From: Lentibacillus salicampi
Lineage (GTDB): Bacteria > Bacillota > Bacilli > Bacillales > Amphibacillaceae
DNA: 64,000 nucleotides
Direction of reading: 5' to 3'
Assembly (NCBI RefSeq): GCF_004565465.1
Contig: NZ_SRHY01000006.1
Coordinates: forward strand, 1-64,000
Below, piece after piece: positions 57,794 to 64,000 of this stretch; within the stretch, counting starts at the first letter, position 1; each line of letters starts with the position of its first letter. The notes beneath the pieces were generated by a model. It worked only from the letters and a program-made list of their open reading frames with translations, made no database searches and was not told the DNA's origin. The position numbers and the translations under genes are program-made.

Positions 57794-58354
57794 ATGCAGG
57801 ACATTTATTACGTGAAGGATCTGGAGCAATTAAAAATATTAAGCGATCCGTTGAGGGTTCAAATTTTATGGGAGCTGGATCATGGCGCCCAAACTGGAAA
57901 AATGCTGTCCGTCAAACTGCAATTACCCGCGTCTAAAATGCGTTATCACCTGACAGCTCTGGAAAAAGCTGGCCTGGTTGAAATCGAACGCACGGAAGTC
58001 TTGAATGGAATCGTGCAAAAATTTTACCAACCGATTGCCAAGGAAATTTCACTTGAGAACGTTTCGCCACTGATTAACAAGCATGAGAACCCGTTCAGCG
58101 GCAATACACGAACGGAAAATGCTATCGAAGGCTTGAGGCGGACCCAGGAGATGTTAAAACGGGATCAAGATACCCTGAATTCGGATGCGCTGACCCAGCA
58201 ATTTATCACGGCCTCCTTAACAAAAGAGGATGTGAGTACCGTTAATGAAAAACTGACGGAACTTGCTTCATTTATCAAAGCACGCGACCACAAGACAGAT
58301 GCCGCTCAAACGTATCACGTTAATATCACCGGATTCCCGTCTGAAACCGAGTAA
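57794..58354 (+). CDS. ArsR-like winged-helix regulator
   Basis: A 186-residue regulator with an N-terminal ArsR-type HTH (about 8-90): LKILSDPLRVQILWEL, ASKMRYHLTALEKAGLVEIERTEV. The C-terminal half is helical and polar (about 95-175) with no metal-binding Cys, so it probably senses something other than a metal. AAAGGAACTG precedes the ATG. Convergent with the MFS gene, which it may control. Confidence 0.82.
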   Translation: MQDIYYVKDLEQLKILSDPLRVQILWELDHGAQTGKMLSVKLQLPASKMRYHLTALEKAGLVEIERTEVLNGIVQKFYQPIAKEISLENVSPLINKHENPFSGNTRTENAIEGLRRTQEMLKRDQDTLNSDALTQQFITASLTKEDVSTVNEKLTELASFIKARDHKTDAAQTYHVNITGFPSETE

Positions 58355-58375
58355 CGGATAACTATTCCCGATACC

Positions 58376-59623
58376 CTAACCATTCACCTGCCGGGACGCT
58401 TCCATATAATAGGTTTTTTTTGACGAGTTCATGACCATCACGACCAAAACAAGACTGATGATAAACGTCAAGAGTGAAGCGCTGATAATGGTGTATCTAA
58501 GTGGAATTACATCACCCGTGAACCCGATTAACAGAATAAACACAATCTGAAATAAACTTTGGACGGTACCGAAAACACCGTACACCCTGCCGATCATATC
58601 CCCAGGGACGTTATTTTGGAAAAATGTCATAAACCCTGAATTGGAAAATGAATTAAAGAAACCGATTATGATGAAGCCGACAGCAACCGACCAGAACGAA
58701 AAAGAAAAGGCATAGATCAGATATCCAATGGCTGTAAACAGGAAACCCATACCGATTAGAAATCGTAATGACAGTTTTTTCGACAGAGCTGATAAAATAA
58801 AAGCGCCTGCAATGGAGCCGACTCCCGTAATACTGACCAGCAGCCCGTAGTCACTTTCAGACAGCCCCAGCGTCGATTGAATAAACACAACCTCCTGCGC
58901 ATCCATGCCAATGGAGAGAACCATCAACATATAAACCAATCCAACGATCATGATGATATAAGGGGCATTTTTGCTAAATTGATACACGGTCTTCCAGTCA
59001 TTTTTAAAGGTTTCAAAATGAAATGCAGACGTCCGTTCCACCGTATAATTTGGCAGAAATACCATAATCCCGGCAGACACGATAAATGAGACAGCCGTCA
59101 GCCAAATTACAGCACCTGCCGAAATCATCACCAACAGTGCACCAGCAATCGCCGGCCCGACAACAAAGGCACCTGACATAATCAGACTGGCATACGAGTT
59201 ATACGCCTTCCGATCCTCCCTTGGAATTAGTTTAGTGATATACGTGACGGAAGCCGGATCAAAAAAAGCCTTTGCCACCGAGAGCAGAAATAAACAGACG
59301 TAAATCGCCGTAATGGAAGACATTAGCGGGATGAGTGCCATCAGACAGGCTCTAATCAAAACGGTCAGCATCATGATTTTCTTTTGATTCAGGCGGTCGA
59401 TTAAAGTCCCAGCCCAAAACTTGGTCAAAAGTGAAGCCAGTGGCCCCATAATCCATAGCCCTGCTACTGCTGCCGCTGAATGTGTCAATTGGAGTATCAA
59501 AACATTTATCGCTATCAGGTAGATAAAATTTCCAAGACGTGAGATGCCGACCCCTGCTAAAAGAAACAGCGGCAACTTCCATTTCCCGATGATGGCCTTC
59601 CAGGACTGTTGCAATGCGAACAC
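58376..59623 (-). CDS. MFS transporter
   Basis: A 415-residue major-facilitator protein with 12 predicted helices and the loop 2-3 motif in GTLIDRLNQKKIMML. It resembles drug/macrolide exporters of the Bcr/MefA type. GTG 59623 or TTG 59614 may start it; the latter has GGTG six bases upstream. Likely exports an unknown compound, possibly under the neighbouring ArsR-type regulator. Confidence 0.85.
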   Translation of the reverse strand: MFALQQSWKAIIGKWKLPLFLLAGVGISRLGNFIYLIAINVLILQLTHSAAAVAGLWIMGPLASLLTKFWAGTLIDRLNQKKIMMLTVLIRACLMALIPLMSSITAIYVCLFLLSVAKAFFDPASVTYITKLIPREDRKAYNSYASLIMSGAFVVGPAIAGALLVMISAGAVIWLTAVSFIVSAGIMVFLPNYTVERTSAFHFETFKNDWKTVYQFSKNAPYIIMIVGLVYMLMVLSIGMDAQEVVFIQSTLGLSESDYGLLVSITGVGSIAGAFILSALSKKLSLRFLIGMGFLFTAIGYLIYAFSFSFWSVAVGFIIIGFFNSFSNSGFMTFFQNNVPGDMIGRVYGVFGTVQSLFQIVFILLIGFTGDVIPLRYTIISASLLTFIISLVLVVMVMNSSKKTYYMEASRQVNG

Positions 59624-59754
59624 CTCTCCCTATTCATCTTGCTTATATACATATTAATTATTTACTTCGTATTAATTTATTAATATGATTATAGCATTTG
59701 ATATCCGGCGAGGCAACTTTTTTTGAAAATGTGTTTGACACTCGGTACAAAAAT

Positions 59755-59779
59755 AAGCCTAGGGCGCTTCCCAGGCTCA
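59755..59779 (-). terminator. terminator after the OsmC gene
   Basis: On the minus strand AGCCTGGG pairs with CCCTAGGCT (one bulged T) and TATTTTTG follows. It overlaps the end of the OsmC-type gene. Confidence 0.7.
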
Positions 59780-60217
59780 TTGAATGTCTGCTTGTAATTC
59801 CATCGCTACGTTACCTTTGACAGCACGAGAGATCATGCAGTCTGATTCAGCTTTTTCAACCAATTTTCGCAGCTTTTTGTAGTCTTTTTCTTCAGCACTG
59901 TCCTGTAGTGCTACATAAGGTTTATGAATGATTTTTTCATACGTGAAGACACCGTTTGTCACATCGACAATTCCTTCTGAGTCAAGGGCCATCTCCTTCA
60001 GCGGAAGGTCTGCCCGCTCTATCATGGCCGCGAGTGTTATCAGATAACACGTTGCCGCTGCACCCAGTAACATTTCATCCGGATTTGTTCCCATACCGGG
60101 CCCGTCCATTTCCGGCGGTATCGAAATTGTTGTCTGCAGATTCCCGGCTTCAATGGTACCACTGCTGTTCCTGCCACCCGGCCAGTCTGCTTTTAAATGA
60201 AAATGATGCTGTGTCAT
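59777..60217 (-). CDS. OsmC family peroxiredoxin-like protein
   Basis: A 146-residue OsmC/Ohr-fold protein. The two redox Cys are in GAAATCYLITLAAM and ESDCMISRAVKGN, and GTNPDEMLLGAAATC is typical of the YhfA/SACOL1771-like branch. Such proteins reduce organic hydroperoxides or handle reactive sulfur. GAGGTGATT precedes the ATG. The 490 bp upstream (60218-60650) are AT-rich and hold nothing I can identify. Confidence 0.88.
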   Translation of the reverse strand: MTQHHFHLKADWPGGRNSSGTIEAGNLQTTISIPPEMDGPGMGTNPDEMLLGAAATCYLITLAAMIERADLPLKEMALDSEGIVDVTNGVFTYEKIIHKPYVALQDSAEEKDYKKLRKLVEKAESDCMISRAVKGNVAMELQADIQ

Positions 60218-60650
60218 TCAATCACCTCGTTTAAAATATCATCTATTCTATCATCAAGAATAACACCAGCATTCTCCAGCACCAAGCCAAAAAACCGACT
60301 GCTCCCAATCTAACGTTACTTTAGAGGTGTAAACGAGCCCTTCACAAACAATATCGCAGTGAGAAATCCCCGCTATAATTTCATTGCTATTTCAGGGCTT
60401 ATCAATATGTCGTTTAAATTTCGCATAGTAAAACACACGCGTTTTCACAGACATAGAAATAAATATTTCTGACTTGCGAATCTATCGCCTTTTCATATGT
60501 GAATTATTGTGAAAAACGTAACTGTTTTAATTTCTATGAATTTTTATGTTAAAATATTATTAAACGTAATTCAAAGACCTTAAAGCTTTATACTTAAACT
60601 AACGGCCCATTTAACTAAATAATAGTGATCTAATAAAATTGCAAAAACCA

Positions 60651-60682
60651 AAAAGACCTACTATCCAAATGATAGGAGGTCT
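60651..60682 (-). terminator. terminator after the secreted-protein gene
   Basis: On the minus strand AGACCTCCTATC pairs with GATAGTAGGTCT (one mismatch) followed by TTTTTGG, 25 bp past the gene at 60707. Confidence 0.85.
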
Positions 60683-60706
60683 ATAATAAATTCAAATTAT
60701 TTTTTC

Positions 60707-61174
60707 TTATGGTTGATAAATAAACCGAATCGGAGTACTAGATGGTATTACAACAGCTTCTTTAGTTAAACTTCCTGTCGGTTCACCATTAGCGTGTAAT
60801 ATAGCAAAATATATATTTTGGCCATTGTTATATGCTGTTTCAAGCTTGTTATCGCCCATACCACTCAATGTTGCCGCTATGGAGCTTGTAGCACCAGGTA
60901 TAGCAAAAGGTTTAATAAAAGCTGCTAATCCAGATATAATAGAAAACCAACCTACTGCTTTTTTTCTCTGATCTAGCATTTCTCCAAGCTGATAATTTGT
61001 AAGAGAACCAGCTTCAGCAATTGGTTTACCTACGTTAATTATTGTAGCTTGGGGTTGAAAATCTTCTTGTTTTTCTTCATCATTATCATTAGAAGAAGCA
61101 AAAGAAACAGGAACAAGCAAAGTGCTAGACATAAGCATTACGGTCAAGATTGACACGATAATCTTTCTTTTCAC
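60707..61174 (-). CDS. secreted protein of unknown function
   Basis: A 155-residue protein with a clear Sec signal peptide (MKRKIIVSILTVMLMSSTLLVPVSFA, cut likely after FASS or VSFA), then an acidic linker and a domain with a central Gly/Ala-rich hydrophobic stretch (about 76-105, GWFSIISGLAAFIKP). No Cys follows the signal. The surroundings are AT-rich compared with the core genes, suggesting recent acquisition. It could be a bacteriocin-like or envelope-active peptide, but nothing confirms that. Confidence 0.65.
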   Translation of the reverse strand: MKRKIIVSILTVMLMSSTLLVPVSFASSNDNDEEKQEDFQPQATIINVGKPIAEAGSLTNYQLGEMLDQRKKAVGWFSIISGLAAFIKPFAIPGATSSIAATLSGMGDNKLETAYNNGQNIYFAILHANGEPTGSLTKEAVVIPSSTPIRFIYQP

Positions 61175-61266
61175 AATTAGCCTCCTAGTATTTTAGCCTT
61201 TTAACCTTATAAGCAAAAGGTGACATAATATAATAAAAAGTCAAATAATTTGAAAGGATGGAAATT

Positions 61267-61539
61267 GTGAAGCCTTCTATAAAATCATTTAAAAGATATT
61301 TAATCGGAAATGTAATACTTGCTACACTGTTAACAATAGTATCCTATCTTAATTATCAAAGTAATGATTACTCAATATTCTCTGTAGTAAATTTTACTCT
61401 TGTAATTGGAATTGTTATGTTGATTGCTTCCATAATTTCATATATTTCAATAAAGATATATGAAAAAAAACGAAAAAAACATAATGAAAAAAAAATAGAG
61501 ATAAAAAAGCGATATATAAAGTTCAACACCCGATCCTGA
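61267..61539 (+). CDS. small two-helix membrane protein
   Basis: About 90 residues: two membrane helices (about 14-32 and 43-63) and a strongly basic C-terminal tail (EKKRKKHNEKKIEIKKRY). The GTG at 61267 has AAAGGATGG five bases upstream; an ATG at 61258 is nearly on top of the site. It is divergent from the secreted-protein gene by about 90 bp. Function unknown. Confidence 0.55.
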   Translation: MKPSIKSFKRYLIGNVILATLLTIVSYLNYQSNDYSIFSVVNFTLVIGIVMLIASIISYISIKIYEKKRKKHNEKKIEIKKRYIKFNTRS

Positions 61540-61616
61540 AGAATCGGCCAGACTTTTAAACAAACAGACGTTTTATTGTTTTGTTTTAGACAACACAATG
61601 AAAAGGAGGATATTCA

Positions 61617-61841
61617 ATGCCAGAAAACTACCCCTATTATTACAGAACTTGGTTTGCCGTATTGATGTTAATTTTATTTTTCCCGGCAGGATTTATTCTT
61701 ATGTGGAAAGGCAATAAGTTTGGAAGATCGTGTCGGATTATTATATCTGCTTTTGGACTACTATCATTGTATCCTTTTTTACTGCGGATTAAGAAATTAA
61801 TAGCGTCTCAGAAAATTAATAAAAGTTGGAGAAGTCGATGA
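61617..61841 (+). CDS. small membrane protein
   Basis: A 74-residue protein with two hydrophobic segments (about 10-30 and 41-57) and a basic end. RTWFAVLMLILFFPAGFILMWK resembles the short membrane segment seen in several Bacillus YdfJ/TM2-like small proteins, without certainty. AAAAGGAGG precedes the ATG, and a terminator (61859-61891) follows. Confidence 0.65.
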   Translation: MPENYPYYYRTWFAVLMLILFFPAGFILMWKGNKFGRSCRIIISAFGLLSLYPFLLRIKKLIASQKINKSWRSR

Positions 61842-61858
61842 GGGTATTAGTTGAAGAA

Positions 61859-61891
61859 AAAAGCTTAGAGGTAAAATTTCTCTAAGCTTTT
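61859..61891 (+). terminator. terminator
   Basis: AAAAGCTTAGAG (61859-61870) pairs perfectly with CTCTAAGCTTTT (61880-61891), 18 bp past the small membrane protein gene. Confidence 0.85.
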
Positions 61892-61952
61892 GGGCTCTTC
61901 ACCAAAATCTAAGGTTGATATTAATGAATAAATATGATAATAAGACTAGCTA

Positions 61953-62082
61953 GCGGAGGAAAAACACGGAGACTCCTGCGGGAAAGCGCAGTGGGAAGAC
62001 CCCGCAGGAAAAAAGCGAACTTATTTTTTCCGAGGAGGCTGAGCTCGGGGCCCGCGGAAAGCGTAGTGTTTTTCCGCAGCGG
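61953..62082. repeat. structured intergenic repeat, Bacillaceae type
   Basis: Outer arms GCGGAGGAAAAACAC (61953-61967) and GTGTTTTTCCGC (62066-62077) pair, an inner CCTGCGGG (61975-61982) pairs with CCCGCAGG (62001-62008), and the whole is GC-rich within AT-rich DNA. I recognise it as a widespread Bacillaceae intergenic element by sequence resemblance (GCGGAGGAAAA-CACGGAGACTCC). No gene lies inside 61892-62211. Confidence 0.75.
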
Positions 62083-62211
62083 AAATTATAATCCAGGTTA
62101 GTTTGTCAACCATAGATTTTGGTGTTGATCCAGCTTATTTAATGTGATTTATAATACGAAATGTGGTCTGGAGTAAACCCGCCTGCGTCTATTCAGCAGG
62201 GTCACCTATCG

Positions 62212-62571
62212 CTACTGCCTATCCACGATTTCCTTCAGCACTCTGGCCTGGTTATGGTCCTCGTCTTTAGCCGAAAATAATAGTGTCAGTTTTTTATCAT
62301 GTTCTTTGGTCAATTTTTTCAGCTTCTGCAGTTCTTCCTGCTGGTCGCCTTCCTTAAGCTCTTCTTTATACTTCTGCTTAAATTCATCGTATTTATCGGG
62401 ATCGTGACCGAACCATTTGCGTAATTCATTGGACGGACCGATTTCCTTGAGCCAATGGTCGAGTTGTGCCTTGTCTTTTGCCATGCCTCTTGGCCATACC
62501 CGATCAACCAAAACCCGGACGCCATCATCTTGTTCCGCTTCTTCATAAATCCGCTTCAAATGTACTGGCAT
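62212..62571 (-). CDS. DUF488 family protein
   Basis: A 119-residue protein with the family blocks VRVLVDRVWPRGM, LDHWLKEIGPSNELRKWFGH and LTLLFSAKDEDHNQA. DUF488 proteins are small and soluble; the role is not known. GAGGGAG precedes the ATG. It lies 40 bp downstream of the TerC-type gene, so co-transcription is possible. Confidence 0.88.
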   Translation of the reverse strand: MPVHLKRIYEEAEQDDGVRVLVDRVWPRGMAKDKAQLDHWLKEIGPSNELRKWFGHDPDKYDEFKQKYKEELKEGDQQEELQKLKKLTKEHDKKLTLLFSAKDEDHNQARVLKEIVDRQ

Positions 62572-62609
62572 CTGTTTACCACTCCCTCAACGTAATCATT
62601 TGCCGGTTA

Positions 62610-63386
62610 TCACATGCTTTCATGCTGTGGGGTCTTCTCGGCAACCTTATCGGACGCGAACCAGCCAGTGACGGCAATCGTTACCAGAACAACATAGAAA
62701 ATAATTTTCCATGTGGTTGAATGTGGGAAGGCATGCGGAATCAGACCGATCTCATCATGGGCAAGCACGATCATCGAAAGCTTCACACCAACCCAGCCGA
62801 CAATAGCGAATGCCGCAACTTCTAAACCTGGCCGCTTATTTAACAGTTCCACAAAAATGTTGGCAGCAAACCGCATAATAATCAGCCCGATCATCCCACC
62901 GGCAAACACAACGGTGAATTGAGCCCCATCAAGGCTCCCGATTGCCGGCCACGCTGTTTCCGGTAACGCCACCGCCAAGGCAACAGCGGCTAAGATCGAG
63001 TCCACAGCAAAAGCCAGGTCCGCAAACTCCACTTTCAAAACGGTCATCCAGAAGCCGCTGCCAGCCTTTTTCGGCTTTTGTTTCGCGTCCTCTTCTTTGT
63101 TTGAAAATTTGTCGTATAAATTTTTACCCGAAATACCTAACAGATAGAGCGCTCCTAAGGCTTGTACCTGCCAGAAATCGACCAGAAATGAAATGACAAA
63201 CAACGACCCAAACCGCAAGACAAACGCACCGGCCAATCCATAAAAGAGCGCCTTTTTACGCTTTTCTTCCGGAAGGTGTTTCACCATGATGGCAAGTACC
63301 AGTGCATTATCGGCAGCCAGCAGACCCTCAAGACCGATCAGTATGACAAGCACCCACAAATATTCTACTAACAATTGTGCTTCCAC
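62610..63386 (-). CDS. TerC family integral membrane protein (Mn exporter type)
   Basis: A 258-residue membrane protein with seven helices and the acidic signatures EGLLAADNALV and EFADLAFAVDSILA of TerC. Bacillus relatives (MeeF/MeeY, YkoY) export manganese and help metallate secreted proteins. The GTG at 63386 follows GAGGGAGAG. A yybP-ykoY manganese riboswitch and a terminator stand in its leader, so it is probably induced by Mn(II). Confidence 0.9.
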   Translation of the reverse strand: MEAQLLVEYLWVLVILIGLEGLLAADNALVLAIMVKHLPEEKRKKALFYGLAGAFVLRFGSLFVISFLVDFWQVQALGALYLLGISGKNLYDKFSNKEEDAKQKPKKAGSGFWMTVLKVEFADLAFAVDSILAAVALAVALPETAWPAIGSLDGAQFTVVFAGGMIGLIIMRFAANIFVELLNKRPGLEVAAFAIVGWVGVKLSMIVLAHDEIGLIPHAFPHSTTWKIIFYVVLVTIAVTGWFASDKVAEKTPQHESM

Positions 63387-63403
63387 AATAATCTCTCCCT
63401 CGT

Positions 63404-63434
63404 GAAAAATGGTCCCACCGACAGGTCAGGACCA
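63404..63434 (-). promoter_or_regulatory. second leader hairpin before terC
   Basis: On the minus strand ATGGTCC pairs with GGACCAT across about 14 bases, between the riboswitch terminator and the ribosome site. It may affect translation or stability. Confidence 0.4.
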
Positions 63435-63550
63435 TGAAAAAAGACCCTTACCAGCAGTGGTAAAGGTCTCGCTAACAACTTCTGTTGCCAATTAAGCCGG
63501 AGATTGTCCATCTCGTAATGACGACGTTAATTGTACAGCTACTCCCCTTC
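63435..63550 (-). ncRNA. yybP-ykoY manganese riboswitch with expression-platform terminator
   Basis: On the minus strand the hallmark AAGGGGAGTAGC (near 63537-63548) is followed by a CGTCGTCA segment, TCCGGCTTAA and AGCGAGACCTTTACC, the conserved strands of this riboswitch. The 3' part forms GACCTTTACCACTGCTGGTAAGGGTC with TTTTTT (about 63435-63468), an intrinsic terminator that ligand binding should melt. Mn(II) would thus switch on the TerC gene. Confidence 0.88.
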
Positions 63551-63631
63551 AGGAATCGAATTCTTATTAACTTCATTAAACAGCTTATAACGGAAAAAGT
63601 CAAGTTAAAGAGGAAAAACCAACTTTAAAAA

Positions 63632-64000
63632 CTAAACAGAGTCAGCACGGCTGATGGCATTTTCCATATCGGTTTTCAATTTACTCAGCTGTTGTCTGCC
63701 AGTCTGTTCATCCGGTTCACGAACACCAAAATAACATTTGATCTTCGGTTCGGTGCCTGACGGACGCAGGCAAACCCAGCTGTCATCAGCCAGAATATAT
63801 TTTACCACATTTTCCTTTGGCAGTCCGATCGGTTCTGTCCGGTCACTGTGAACAGCTTTCCGTTCACCTGCCAGATAATCCTCGACATACGCTACCTGCA
63901 GGCCGCCGATCTCTGTTAATGGCTCGTTCCGTGTCCGCGCCATGATGGCAGCAATTTTCTCCGAGCCCTCTTTTCCTTTTAACGTCAGTGATGACATATC
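63632..64000 (-). CDS. pgcA: phosphoglucomutase/phosphomannomutase, C-terminal part
   Basis: The frame is open to the right edge and is the last 120 or so residues of an alpha-D-phosphohexomutase. WVCLRPSGTEPKIKCYF carries the RPSGTEPK phosphate-binding motif of domain 4. In B. subtilis PgcA (YhxB) supplies glucose-1-phosphate for UDP-glucose and teichoic acid glucosylation. The N-terminal catalytic Ser and metal loop lie outside the window. The apparent Met at 63997 is internal. Confidence 0.88.
   Translation of the reverse strand, partial: DMSSLTLKGKEGSEKIAAIMARTRNEPLTEIGGLQVAYVEDYLAGERKAVHSDRTEPIGLPKENVVKYILADDSWVCLRPSGTEPKIKCYFGVREPDEQTGRQQLSKLKTDMENAISRADSV

Overview
This is chromosomal DNA of a spore-forming, probably halotolerant Bacillaceae (Virgibacillus/Lentibacillus-like; the genus is a guess). 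The reasons are spoIIR, spo0F, gerQ and pbpG-type sporulation genes, B. subtilis-like gene order over most of the window, strong AGGAGG ribosome sites with frequent GTG/TTG starts, and very acidic protein tails (RpoE, SpoIIR). No tRNA, rRNA, CRISPR array, prophage or transposase gene was seen.

Layout. 0-16.8 kb is a conserved core block on the minus strand, read right to left: rpoE, pyrG, spo0F, fsa, murA, glpX, rho, rpmE2, tdk, prfA, prmC, spoIIR, a ywlB-position gene, tsaC/ywlC, mntP, ywlE and the start of rpiB. A cluster of DnaA boxes lies upstream of ywlC. fbaA and ywjG, which sit beside spo0F in B. subtilis, are absent. 17.2-28.2 kb is a beta-oxidation and B12 regulon on the minus strand: fadF-type Fe-S oxidoreductase, thiolase, 3-hydroxyacyl-CoA dehydrogenase, two acyl-CoA dehydrogenases, a TetR regulator and fused isobutyryl-CoA mutase icmF. 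Two matching TetR-type operators precede the two transcription units. 28.8-38.1 kb holds argS-ywiB, an inserted MntA/HepT toxin-antitoxin pair, a DJ-1/PfpI remnant, pbpG, ywhD, ywgA, ywfO and lipL. 38.1-42.5 kb is accessory: XRE plus membrane protein, DinB protein, PadR plus membrane protein, an SDR, and several degenerate repeats. 42.6-49.5 kb holds pta, hemQ, a SigM/YhdL-type ECF pair with an autoregulatory promoter, a decayed cwlJ beside intact gerQ, ywdK and ywdI. 49.8-64 kb holds a YjiH-type transporter, an RmlD-like reductase, an acyltransferase, the Ku/LigD end-joining pair, a TcyP-type symporter, an ArsR regulator with an MFS transporter, an OsmC protein, an AT-rich patch with a secreted protein, DUF488, a TerC protein behind a yybP-ykoY manganese riboswitch, and the end of a phosphohexomutase gene.

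The most unusual content is non-coding. Several repeat families lie just 3' of minus-strand genes: three arrays with an exact 21-bp period and a GCGCGA or GAGCGA core, two roughly 170-bp families present twice each, and a roughly 93-bp degenerate family in four copies. Other points are the DnaA-box cluster, the cwlJ pseudogene, a 376-bp tandem duplication across ywlE/rpiB, and operator/promoter architectures that can be read directly from the sequence.
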